Origin: Spirochaeta sp. | GTDB taxonomy: Bacteria; Spirochaetota; Spirochaetia; UBA9216 | Length of the DNA: 8,967 nucleotides | Assembly: GCA_003454605.1 (NCBI GenBank) | Contig: DMKD01000172.1 | Span: 1 to 8,967, forward strand | Reading direction: 5' to 3' | Shown: one piece after another, positions 1 through 6,588 of the stretch | Layout of the letters: the number at the start of each line of letters is the position of its first letter | How positions within the stretch are numbered: the stretch's first letter is position 1 | The notes under the pieces: model-generated | What the model was told of the DNA's origin: nothing | The model's input: only the letters and a program-made list of their open reading frames with translations | The model's database searches: none | Program-made: the position numbers and the translations under genes

Positions 1-1649
1 GTTGTTTCGACATTGAATCCGCCAAGAAGATAGCCTTCGCCGTTATCGGAATAGCGCAGGGTATCGGTATCATACATATGCGTCTCATCGGCAAAGCCAA
101 AATCACCGATGAACCCGATATTATTCAGATCAACCATGCATTTGATTTTTTCGCCGAGCGGGAAACTTATCCCGGCTACAGAACCGAGCATGCAGCTGAT
201 ATTCGCGGCCGCAGCCGTTTCCTCCCATGTTGTCAGTGTATCAAGGTTAAATGCCCTGTACGTCGTGATATCGTAATATGCTGCGGCTCCGATATCGAGC
301 AGCAGCGTGACTTTCTTTTCAGGAGTCCAGCGCCAGCAGGCGTCTACAAATACGCCATGAATAAGCTGCTCGGCGGGACCGATGCCTGAATCTACAAGGC
401 TGTTGTTCTCAGGGTTAAGTCCAAGCTCGAGTTCTTCATAATTCCCGTCGTTCTGACTGCTGAACCGCATTGTTCCCGCATCCGTATCGCCCTCCCGGTG
501 AAGGGATTCCTCGTAATGTGAATAGCCGGCTCCTATTCTGAGCACAGTTTTCTTTTCCTTATTCAATAGATCGAAGGCCAGGCTCAGATCATAGCTGCCC
601 AGGCTTGAGTTATAGCTTGTATCGAGATAACTGACGTCGGTATCAATATCCTCAGTGAGAATATGCAGTGCATAGTGTTCATAAAGATAGCCGAAAGCCT
701 TCCAACTCACGTCAAGAAGAACCGACTTTCCCTTGTCGAAGGTCCATGTTATACCGGTATTCAGGTTTACATCATTGCTGAAAGTATAGTGAACAAAATC
801 CTTTCCCGTCACATTATCGACAGGTCCGCCTCCGGTAGGCGCAAGATCCAGATAGTTATATAGTTTCATTACCGAATCATTGAAGCCGTCAAGGTCCGTA
901 TCAACTGCTACATATTCATCGCTGCTGTCCGTGAATACCCCGCGGTAATCAACGCTTAATCGGAATTCTCCGCTGCTAACAGGAAAAACAAGGCCGGCAG
1001 CGGCATCAAGGCCATGAGAAAAATCATTCGTGTTATCGGGTTCTGCCAGCGTTTCGGTATACGAAACCGCGGGACTCACCGTGCTGTCGGTTATCCAGTT
1101 GTAAAGCGCGGGGTCATGCGAAAAATCATAACCTATTGTGAACCCCGCATCCGGCCCCTTCGAAATCTTCGGCGCCAGATAAAAATCAGCACCGACACTG
1201 AAGGTATTGTCGGACAGTTTCTCCTGCAGGTTCTCAGTGGCACCGTTGTACTTGATGTCCGTGAGGGTGTCAAAGTAATGGTTTGATTCAATATTCACAC
1301 CGAAGCCTGCAATGTTTTTATCTTTTGTCGGTGTAAAGAAGACAAAATCAGCTGCCGGGTTAAGTCCAAGCAGAACGGACGTCTCCGTTCCGCCGGTTGC
1401 GCCAACGCTGTCATCGATTCTTGTTTTTGTTTCAGTATCGTATGAACCATCAAAATACAGACTGCCGAGCAGCAGCTTATCCTTCAGATTTCTTAAGAAT
1501 GCCGGATTGGTTTCATAGTCAAGCTCCGGATAAACATCCTGATTAAAATCCGTCAGGTACAGAAAGTCCTGCGGATCCATGTCGGTATCGGCAATGACTG
1601 CCGCTGTAATCATTATCAGCATTAAAAATACCGCTGTTATCTTTTTCAC
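1..1649 (-). CDS. Putative outer-membrane beta-barrel protein, 3' end cut by window edge
   Basis: The frame is open from 1649 to the left edge, about 549 residues with no stop, so the C-terminus is missing. The start is GTG at 1649-1647, preceded by GGGAGG about 6 nt upstream. An ATG two bases earlier (1651) is followed at once by TGA and cannot be used. Residues 1-20 form a signal peptide (two lysines, a hydrophobic core, AVIA before an Asp). The mature part has an N-terminal NPAF segment. After it come many short amphipathic strands with aromatic ends, such as FSVGADFYLAP, FTIGYDF and LRIGAGYSHY, separated by polar loops, the pattern of an outer-membrane barrel. One loop, residues 250-258, reads DTDLDGFND, a DxDxDGxxD calcium-binding pattern. 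It is the last visible gene of the leftward operon, 15 nt after the preceding stop. Barrel topology is inferred from pattern only; no specific family or substrate is recognised. Confidence 0.8.
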   Translation of the reverse strand, partial: MKKITAVFLMLIMITAAVIADTDMDPQDFLYLTDFNQDVYPELDYETNPAFLRNLKDKLLLGSLYFDGSYDTETKTRIDDSVGATGGTETSVLLGLNPAADFVFFTPTKDKNIAGFGVNIESNHYFDTLTDIKYNGATENLQEKLSDNTFSVGADFYLAPKISKGPDAGFTIGYDFSHDPALYNWITDSTVSPAVSYTETLAEPDNTNDFSHGLDAAAGLVFPVSSGEFRLSVDYRGVFTDSSDEYVAVDTDLDGFNDSVMKLYNYLDLAPTGGGPVDNVTGKDFVHYTFSNDVNLNTGITWTFDKGKSVLLDVSWKAFGYLYEHYALHILTEDIDTDVSYLDTSYNSSLGSYDLSLAFDLLNKEKKTVLRIGAGYSHYEESLHREGDTDAGTMRFSSQNDGNYEELELGLNPENNSLVDSGIGPAEQLIHGVFVDACWRWTPEKKVTLLLDIGAAAYYDITTYRAFNLDTLTTWEETAAAANISCMLGSVAGISFPLGEKIKCMVDLNNIGFIGDFGFADETHMYDTDTLRYSDNGEGYLLGGFNVET

Positions 1650-1664
1650 ATTGTTCCTCCCGGA

Positions 1665-3020
1665 TTATTTCCAGTTGATGTTGTTCAGTTTCGCGCACTG
1701 CGCCTGTCTGATCTGCAGCTCACTCAAACCCACATAACTGTCGGCGGGCCGAATCATCCTGCCCGCGCTTCTGCTGTCCGAATAATCTTCCGCTTTATCG
1801 TAGTCGTAGTATTTATACACGCAGGTTTCCTTCAGCGTGTAATCTTCGCCATAGAGAATCTCATCATTAAAGCGGATTGTTGTCCGGTCTTTCAGATAAA
1901 CCCCTCCGTCGCTATAGCGCTTCTCATCGATGAGTTCGGAATAGTCGTCATAGGTATATTCTGTGTATTCGGTCAGCTCACCTTTGTACCAGTTTTCCTC
2001 ACGAACAACGTTTCCGGCTGCATCATATTCGGTTCTGAGCACCGTCTGCTGCTCGCCGATCTTCGCGAATTCCGCCTCATAATTCATGGTTGCAAGCGGC
2101 CAGCCTAGCACCTGGTCATCCTGGAACGTTCCATCTCTGTGATCTCCCGGTGTTATTGTCGGAACGGTATCAGCTGTATATTCAAAATCTGCCTGTTCAT
2201 GAACGTTTCCGCTGTCGTCGTAGGAGTAGCGGGTAAAATAGTAGAACTCATCCGCACTGTCTTCGCCCCTGAACGAATGATAGAGTTCATAGAGATAGTT
2301 ATAGGGATCATTCGTGTCCGACCAGCGTGCAAACTCCTTTGAGAGCTCAACATCTGTATCATCCGCATTCCGGATGAAGAACTTTTCAGTTCTGATACGA
2401 TGCCCCTCCCCAAGGGGGATTTCTGCATAGGTCGCATACTGCTCCGCCGTGTGTTCACTGTCTGCTGTCCGCTCATCGATAATCGAAGTGTAGTAATCAT
2501 AGTCGGGGGTTTCATAATCACCGTCCGGAGGAACAAGAACACCATAGGTAACATCGTAGAAATACCGGAGAACGTCATCGTCTGCCGAATAGGTCTCACC
2601 CCTCAGAATCCTGTAATCTATCTCATTGACCTCATTACCCTCTTCATCTATATACTCATATTCATCGGGATGGTATGTGTAGAGATAATATTCGGTCAGC
2701 ACCGGTTCTCCGTCGGAATTTACCTCGTACACGTCGGTTCGTACAATCTCATAGTATTCAAAATCATAACCAGTTTCCGTCATCATCTCGTAAGTATTTA
2801 CGGAAACAACGCTTAGCTTTCCCTGTTCATCGTAGATCCGCGTTTCTACCTCATCCAGCCAGGTTTGATCCTCGTCAACCCAGGTGCTGAGCGCGATCTC
2901 TTTCGAGTGATAGCCCAAAGCGCCCTCAACCGCCGAGGGAGCACTGTTAAAGCTGCAGCCGGAAAAGGCTGAAGCCGCCAGAACTGCAATACAAACTGTT
3001 TTTATCAAAGTACTTTTCAT
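1665..3020 (-). CDS. Lipoprotein with degenerate YD-type repeats (451 aa)
   Basis: The preferred start is ATG at 3020, not the in-frame ATG at 3044. It gives a clean lipoprotein signal (KSTLIK, hydrophobic core, AFSGC, acylated Cys22) and makes the start overlap the upstream stop by one base (TAATG). The -3 residue is Phe, a relaxed lipobox of the kind tolerated in spirochaetes. The mature protein is very acidic and rich in Tyr, Asp and Glu. Scattered units resemble the YDxxGxL core of YD/RHS repeats: YDEQGKL at residues 63-69, YDDSGNV near 266, YDAAGNV near 331 and TYDDYSEL near 355. The units are irregular and most of residues 90-250 lack them. There is no RHS core or toxin domain. It sits between the secreted beta-rich protein and the barrel gene. 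Lipid anchoring is well supported; function is unknown. A peptidoglycan- or surface-associated binding protein is possible. Confidence 0.88.
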   Translation of the reverse strand: MKSTLIKTVCIAVLAASAFSGCSFNSAPSAVEGALGYHSKEIALSTWVDEDQTWLDEVETRIYDEQGKLSVVSVNTYEMMTETGYDFEYYEIVRTDVYEVNSDGEPVLTEYYLYTYHPDEYEYIDEEGNEVNEIDYRILRGETYSADDDVLRYFYDVTYGVLVPPDGDYETPDYDYYTSIIDERTADSEHTAEQYATYAEIPLGEGHRIRTEKFFIRNADDTDVELSKEFARWSDTNDPYNYLYELYHSFRGEDSADEFYYFTRYSYDDSGNVHEQADFEYTADTVPTITPGDHRDGTFQDDQVLGWPLATMNYEAEFAKIGEQQTVLRTEYDAAGNVVREENWYKGELTEYTEYTYDDYSELIDEKRYSDGGVYLKDRTTIRFNDEILYGEDYTLKETCVYKYYDYDKAEDYSDSRSAGRMIRPADSYVGLSELQIRQAQCAKLNNINWK

Positions 3021-4492
3021 TACATCACCATATCCATATGCCATTCCCAGAACGGCCAGCGCTGTTCCCAGAGATCCAGCTCAATCCCGATGACCTCCGC
3101 AGTTATCTCAGCATAAATTCCCGCTTCTGCCTCAAGCTCGAGTATCCAGTTATCGAAACTGCCGTAGGCTCCTATACTGTCGTGTGGTCCGATACTGTAG
3201 TCAAACCCCATGATACCCATAGGCTCCATGTATCCGGAGGCTGCAATATAGGCACCGCCGCCGGCTTCAGCACCGGCCATCCCCACCCCGAGCACCTCAA
3301 GCTCAGCCCCGAGATAAAGACCGGCCTTTGCTTCAGCTTCCGCCGAAACGATCGGCCTGAAGGCGAAATTATTATAGCTTTCCACATAACCTGACACATG
3401 AGTCGGGATAAACGGCCAGACAAGATTGCACTGTGCGCCGGTATCGGTCCAGCAGTATTCCGAGAACTCTACAGCCATCGAGATCTGTCCGTTCACACCG
3501 ATCTTCAGATACAGGCCGGCAATGGCAGTTACTGCCCCGTTGGTGTAAACAAGCGACACGACAGGTATCTTCAGTTCAGCGCCTAGCGACACAGTCCCCG
3601 TCATCTTCATATCCAGCTGGTGGGCGGCTTCTATTCCGCCCTTGATATATCCTGATTCGTGTTTAATGGTAAAATATCCGCCCCACCATTTGCTGACCCA
3701 TGAAAACTTCAGCTTCGGCCTCTTGATACCGGCAGTAAAGGTAGGTTCAACAAGCCGGATTGTTCCCTCAAGCCCTATCTCAGCGTCCACGCTGGCATCA
3801 AGTTCTGTTTTTGGCTTGCTGCTGTCGGAATCGCTGTCCGAATCATCCCCGTCGCCGGCCTGGCCGTCAGGATTATCCTCGTCCTCCTGTTCTTTCCGGT
3901 CATTCTCCTTCGCGGTATCCGCGTATTCCTTCAGCTTATCCTTGATATTTTCTGCGGGACAATCAGTAGAGATTTTGATATCAACATTGATTGTCAGCAC
4001 ATCCTTGCCGTCGTTTGCCGAGTGGGTTTCAAGCCATGTTACCGTTCGGTCCTGTTCGGCCGGTACTGAAAAATTCGAAGACAGCATATCACCGCGTCCC
4101 GCACCCGGAGGAAGCACCGTTACCCCGTCGGCAATTGAAGTAACCGAAATATGCTCCCGCCCCATCGGCTGTTCAAAATCGGGTACGTATAAGGCAAGAA
4201 AGACTTCTTCAGGACGGGGTTCAATCGTCTCAATAATCGTACGTCCGTTGTGTTCGTATATATCTACAACCTTCCGCGCGTGATTGTCTACAGTAAGAAA
4301 AACTGAGCCGATTTCAAGATCATCCGGCGTTGAAAGCTCTCCGGGTTCCATACCGTTCCGTGAGGGCATGGCAGCAGCCCCGCGCAGATCAATGATTCCG
4401 TCCTCGAGAATTATCTCGCTTGAGTCCGTACCGGCAACAATCGCTGAGCACAGCAGCAGGAAGCCGACAGAAATTATAATAACTTTCTTCAT
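3020..4492 (-). CDS. Secreted beta-rich protein with acidic Asp/Ser linker (490 aa)
   Basis: It starts at ATG 4492, with GGAG about 8 nt upstream and 17 nt after the previous stop. Residues 1-20 are a type I signal peptide (MKKVIIIS, hydrophobic core, IVA before Gly21). Three parts follow. Residues about 61-97 (GSVFLTV, ARKVVDIY, TIIETIEP, EEVF) resemble an N-terminal module I have seen in large secreted bacterial proteins, of the form GD-V...RKV.SI...T.ATLE-V. Residues about 197-230 are a hydrophilic linker with DDSDSDSDSS. Residues about 231-490 are glycine- and alanine-rich alternating strands (AEAEAKAGLYLGAELEVLG) ending in a Trp-rich tail, LWEQRWPFWEWHMDMVM. There are no catalytic motifs. 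The family resemblance is from memory, unverified and unnamed. The gene is flanked by two lipoproteins in one operon, which points to the envelope or cell surface. Barrel, adhesin or matrix roles are all possible. Confidence 0.87.
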   Translation of the reverse strand: MKKVIIISVGFLLLCSAIVAGTDSSEIILEDGIIDLRGAAAMPSRNGMEPGELSTPDDLEIGSVFLTVDNHARKVVDIYEHNGRTIIETIEPRPEEVFLALYVPDFEQPMGREHISVTSIADGVTVLPPGAGRGDMLSSNFSVPAEQDRTVTWLETHSANDGKDVLTINVDIKISTDCPAENIKDKLKEYADTAKENDRKEQEDEDNPDGQAGDGDDSDSDSDSSKPKTELDASVDAEIGLEGTIRLVEPTFTAGIKRPKLKFSWVSKWWGGYFTIKHESGYIKGGIEAAHQLDMKMTGTVSLGAELKIPVVSLVYTNGAVTAIAGLYLKIGVNGQISMAVEFSEYCWTDTGAQCNLVWPFIPTHVSGYVESYNNFAFRPIVSAEAEAKAGLYLGAELEVLGVGMAGAEAGGGAYIAASGYMEPMGIMGFDYSIGPHDSIGAYGSFDNWILELEAEAGIYAEITAEVIGIELDLWEQRWPFWEWHMDMVM

Positions 4493-4509
4493 TCATCCAT
4501 CTCCTGCAT

Positions 4510-4956
4510 TTAATAATCCTTCATAAGCAGGTTACCCCTGCTGTCCTTCTCAACAACACCGCGCAGCATTCCGGTTTCATCATATCCGAAGTGGGTTTCA
4601 ACCACCTCACCGTCGGATGATGTCCGCACAAGTTTCACGAGTTTTCCGGAAGAATCAAATTCCTCTGTTGTTTCATAGGTTACGACCTTAGAATCCAGTC
4701 CGGGTACCTGTTCTACAGTTTGCACCAGAAATCCGCGTGAATCGTACTCGTATTCAATTTTCTTTTCGAGCTTCTCTTCATCGGTATAGCTGACGGTTCG
4801 GACCAGCTCATTTGATTTTTCTGAATATTCATAACGGTTAATTATTTTGTTGCTTGAGGAGTCGATGATCAGGTATTCTTTTACAGCTTCGTCATCACCG
4901 GCTTTACAACCGGCCAAAACCAGCACAGCTGCCAGTAGCAATATGATCTTTTTCAT
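4510..4956 (-). CDS. Small lipoprotein made of YD-type repeats (148 aa)
   Basis: First gene of the leftward operon. The start at 4956 has a strong AGGAGG about 5 nt upstream. A classic lipoprotein signal is present: MKKIILLLAAVLVLAGC, lipobox LAGC, acylated Cys17. The rest of the protein is almost entirely short repeats of about 22-28 residues, with a Tyr/Phe-Asp-x-x-Gly-x-Leu core at residues 71-77 (YDSRGFL), 100-106 (FDSSGKL) and 125-131 (YDETGML). There is a degenerate first copy around Tyr44 and a last copy, DSRGNLL, at 138-144. The pattern is like YD repeats of RHS proteins or the antitoxin-like YwqK/MORN-2 repeats, but the protein is far too short for an RHS shell and has no toxin domain. 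The repeat chemistry matches the larger lipoprotein encoded two genes downstream, so the two may be distant paralogues. Function is unknown. Confidence 0.9.
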   Translation of the reverse strand: MKKIILLLAAVLVLAGCKAGDDEAVKEYLIIDSSSNKIINRYEYSEKSNELVRTVSYTDEEKLEKKIEYEYDSRGFLVQTVEQVPGLDSKVVTYETTEEFDSSGKLVKLVRTSSDGEVVETHFGYDETGMLRGVVEKDSRGNLLMKDY

Positions 4957-4965
4957 TTTCCCTCC

Positions 4966-4983
4966 TGATGAACAGTGTCATCA
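4966..4983 (-). promoter_or_regulatory. Hairpin abutting the first ribosome binding site of the operon
   Basis: On the minus strand, TGATGA (4983-4978) and TCATCA (4971-4966) can pair across a 6-nt loop. The last base of the stem is also the first A of the AGGAGG Shine-Dalgarno (4966-4961). Folding could affect ribosome access to the small lipoprotein gene. The stem is only 6 bp and AT-rich, so it is weak, and a chance origin cannot be excluded. Confidence 0.3.
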
Positions 4984-5061
4984 AAATCTTTCGAGTAAAT
5001 TATCATTTTGTTGCTATCGTCTATGTGAAGCTGAACGCGGTCGTTTCATCGCATCGAGGAG

Positions 5062-5091
5062 ATTATAATCGTCAACTGCCGGAATACGCAA
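5062..5091 (-). promoter_or_regulatory. Candidate sigma-70-type promoter of the leftward lipoprotein operon
   Basis: On the minus strand a perfect -10 TATAAT lies at 5067-5062, with a poor -35 (TTGCGT, 5091-5086) 18 bp upstream. Transcription would start near 5055, leaving a leader of about 100 nt before the ATG at 4956. The -10 lies inside a perfect 10-bp palindrome, GATTATAATC (5061-5070), so the same hexamer also reads on the plus strand. A rival reading uses TTGACG (5075-5070) as the -35 with a weak TGCGAT as the -10. This is prediction by consensus only. Confidence 0.35.
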
Positions 5092-5174
5092 AATACTACG
5101 GCACCTTTACGTGAAACTACCTTTTTTAATTTATTACTCTCTTTTTAAACTTTTATTATATTTCTATCATAACA

Positions 5175-5215
5175 TTGATCATCAAAAAAAACCCGGATAA
5201 TTTATTAATTATAAC
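5175..5215 (+). promoter_or_regulatory. Possible radA promoter region
   Basis: TTGATC (5175-5180) could act as a -35 with GATAAT (5196-5201) as the -10, but the spacer is only 15 bp. An alternative -10, TATAAC, lies at 5210-5215 without a recognisable -35, although an A8 tract lies upstream. Position and AT content suit a promoter 35-75 bp before radA. No choice between the readings can be made from sequence alone. Confidence 0.22.
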
Positions 5216-5250
5216 TTGTATCCACGCCTTCAATAGTGCAGAATCATGCC

Positions 5251-6588
5251 ATGGCAAAAGAAAAAACCCGCTTTGAATGCAGCTCCTGCGGCCACAGTGA
5301 GCCCAAGTGGCTCGGTAAATGCCCCGGCTGCGGTACATGGAACAGCTTTATTGAGATAAAACCGGCCAAAGGCAGCTCAACCCGTCCGTCGGCAGGCGGC
5401 CGCAGCAGTAAAGGCAGCGCTGATGCATCAAGGCCGCAGAAGCTCAGCGGCATCAGCACGGAGGAGGGAACCCGCTTCCCTGCCGGCCAGTCTGAGATCG
5501 ACCGCGTACTAGGCGGCGGCGTGATGAGGGGGGCATCGGTACTTGTCGGCGGCGAACCGGGCATAGGCAAGTCGACGCTAATGCTTCAGCTAAGCAGTAC
5601 GATTACGGCCGACGGCCCCGTGCTGTATATATCCGGAGAGGAATCAGCCGCCCAGCTGAAGATGCGTGCCGACAGGCTCGGAATTAAGCGCGAGATCAAT
5701 GTGCTCTGCGAGACAGAGATCAATTCAATATTGAAGCAGGTTGACCGCCTGAAACCTGTACTGATCATCACCGACTCGGTACAGACGCTGTATAATACCG
5801 ATCTGGGTATGGTTGCAGGCACCGTTAATCAAATCAAGTTCTGCTCATCCGAGCTTATCGACCGCGCCAAGCTGTACAACTGCCCGCTGTTTCTTGTGGC
5901 TCACGTTACCAAAGAAGGGAATATCGCCGGACCAAAGGTTCTTGAACACATGGTCGACACCGTCCTCTACTTCGAGCACGGTGCATCGGACGTCCGTCTT
6001 CTGCGGGCGGTTAAAAACCGTTTCGGTTCAATTGACGAGATTGGGCTGTTCAAGATGTCCGAAAAGGGGCTTAACCAGGTTGATGAACCTGCGTCTCTTT
6101 TCCTGGTAAAGCGAAAGGGCGAACAGCCCGCAGGCACCTGCACAGCAGCAGTCTATGAAGGTTCACGGGTGCTCATGATGGAGATTCAGGCTCTGACCGT
6201 CCCTGCCAAGGGCGGCCTGTCTCGGGTATTTTCAGAGAAGATAGACGGGCGGAGGGTGTCGCGGGTTGCCGCCGTATTGGAGAAGAATCTCTCGCTGCGC
6301 TTCAGTGATCAGGATATCTACGTGAATGTCGCCGGCGGAATACGCATTGATGAGGTAGGCACCGACCTACCGCTTGCTCTCGCGCTGTATTCAGCAAGAA
6401 CCGGCATTCAGGTACCCTCGGGCACCGCATGCTCAGGAGAGATAAGCCTTGCCGGCGAGATTATGCCTGTGGCTCATCTCGACAGACGCACAAAAACGGC
6501 TGCAGACATGGGTTTTAAGAATTTCGTCAGCCCGGAAAACACATCCGGACTGAAAGACAGTATTAATCGAATATTCGGGAAGAATTAG
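5251..6588 (+). CDS. radA: DNA repair/recombination ATPase RadA (Sms)
   Basis: RadA is a RecA-like, DnaB-like hexameric ATPase that drives branch migration of recombination intermediates in the cytoplasm. The 445 residues have the full family layout. There is an N-terminal four-cysteine zinc finger (C10xxC13, C24xxC27). The RecA core has Walker A GEPGIGKST at about 101-109, Walker B LIITD at about 171-175, and the RadA signature KNRFG at 255-259. A Lon-like C-terminal domain starts near 280 and carries VNVAGG near 358-363 and GEISLAGEI. Length is normal for the family. The C-terminal stretch (FSEKIDGRRVSRVAAVLEK, DLPLALALYSAR) resembles spirochaete RadA. Start choice: ATG 5251 gives the usual MAKxKxxFxC beginning. 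An in-frame GTG at 5236 would add five residues. Neither has a clear Shine-Dalgarno. The stop overlaps the stop of the converging TraB gene. Appears intact. Confidence 0.97.
   Translation: MAKEKTRFECSSCGHSEPKWLGKCPGCGTWNSFIEIKPAKGSSTRPSAGGRSSKGSADASRPQKLSGISTEEGTRFPAGQSEIDRVLGGGVMRGASVLVGGEPGIGKSTLMLQLSSTITADGPVLYISGEESAAQLKMRADRLGIKREINVLCETEINSILKQVDRLKPVLIITDSVQTLYNTDLGMVAGTVNQIKFCSSELIDRAKLYNCPLFLVAHVTKEGNIAGPKVLEHMVDTVLYFEHGASDVRLLRAVKNRFGSIDEIGLFKMSEKGLNQVDEPASLFLVKRKGEQPAGTCTAAVYEGSRVLMMEIQALTVPAKGGLSRVFSEKIDGRRVSRVAAVLEKNLSLRFSDQDIYVNVAGGIRIDEVGTDLPLALALYSARTGIQVPSGTACSGEISLAGEIMPVAHLDRRTKTAADMGFKNFVSPENTSGLKDSINRIFGKN

Larger units (their letters stand above)
4957..5250. other. Divergent AT-rich intergenic region
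   Basis: This non-coding stretch separates the leftward envelope operon from rightward radA. The part from about 5100 to 5220 is strongly AT-rich, with an A8 run at 5184-5191 and the odd-centred palindrome TTGATcATCAA at 5175-5185. The part nearer the lipoprotein has ordinary composition. I found no convincing small gene or tRNA, and no GC stem followed by T's. The region presumably holds both promoters. Confidence 0.8.

Noticed and set aside
78..1518. Several plus-strand open frames of 66-103 codons in the first 1.5 kb
   Set aside because: All are antisense to the continuous minus-strand frame with signal peptide and barrel-like strands.
2153..2599. 148-codon minus-strand open frame inside the large lipoprotein gene
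   Set aside because: Alternate frame of a well-supported lipoprotein gene; Met/Arg/Ser-rich with no family features.
3642..4283. 213-codon plus-strand open frame opposite the secreted beta-rich gene
   Set aside because: Serine-rich, low-complexity product that mirrors the minus-strand gene, which has a signal peptide, a ribosome binding site and operon context.
1665..4956. RHS toxin/immunity locus
   Set aside because: The YD-like units are short and degenerate. There is no RHS core cleavage motif, C-terminal toxin tip or immunity-like gene, and the proteins are lipid-anchored.
5184..5200. A8 run followed by CCCGG as a minus-strand terminator
   Set aside because: On the minus strand the T8 run is preceded by CCGGG, but no matching stem half lies upstream.
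5156..5338. Small minus-strand open frame across the start of radA
   Set aside because: Overlaps the conserved zinc-finger codons of radA antisense and has no convincing start signal or recognisable protein features.
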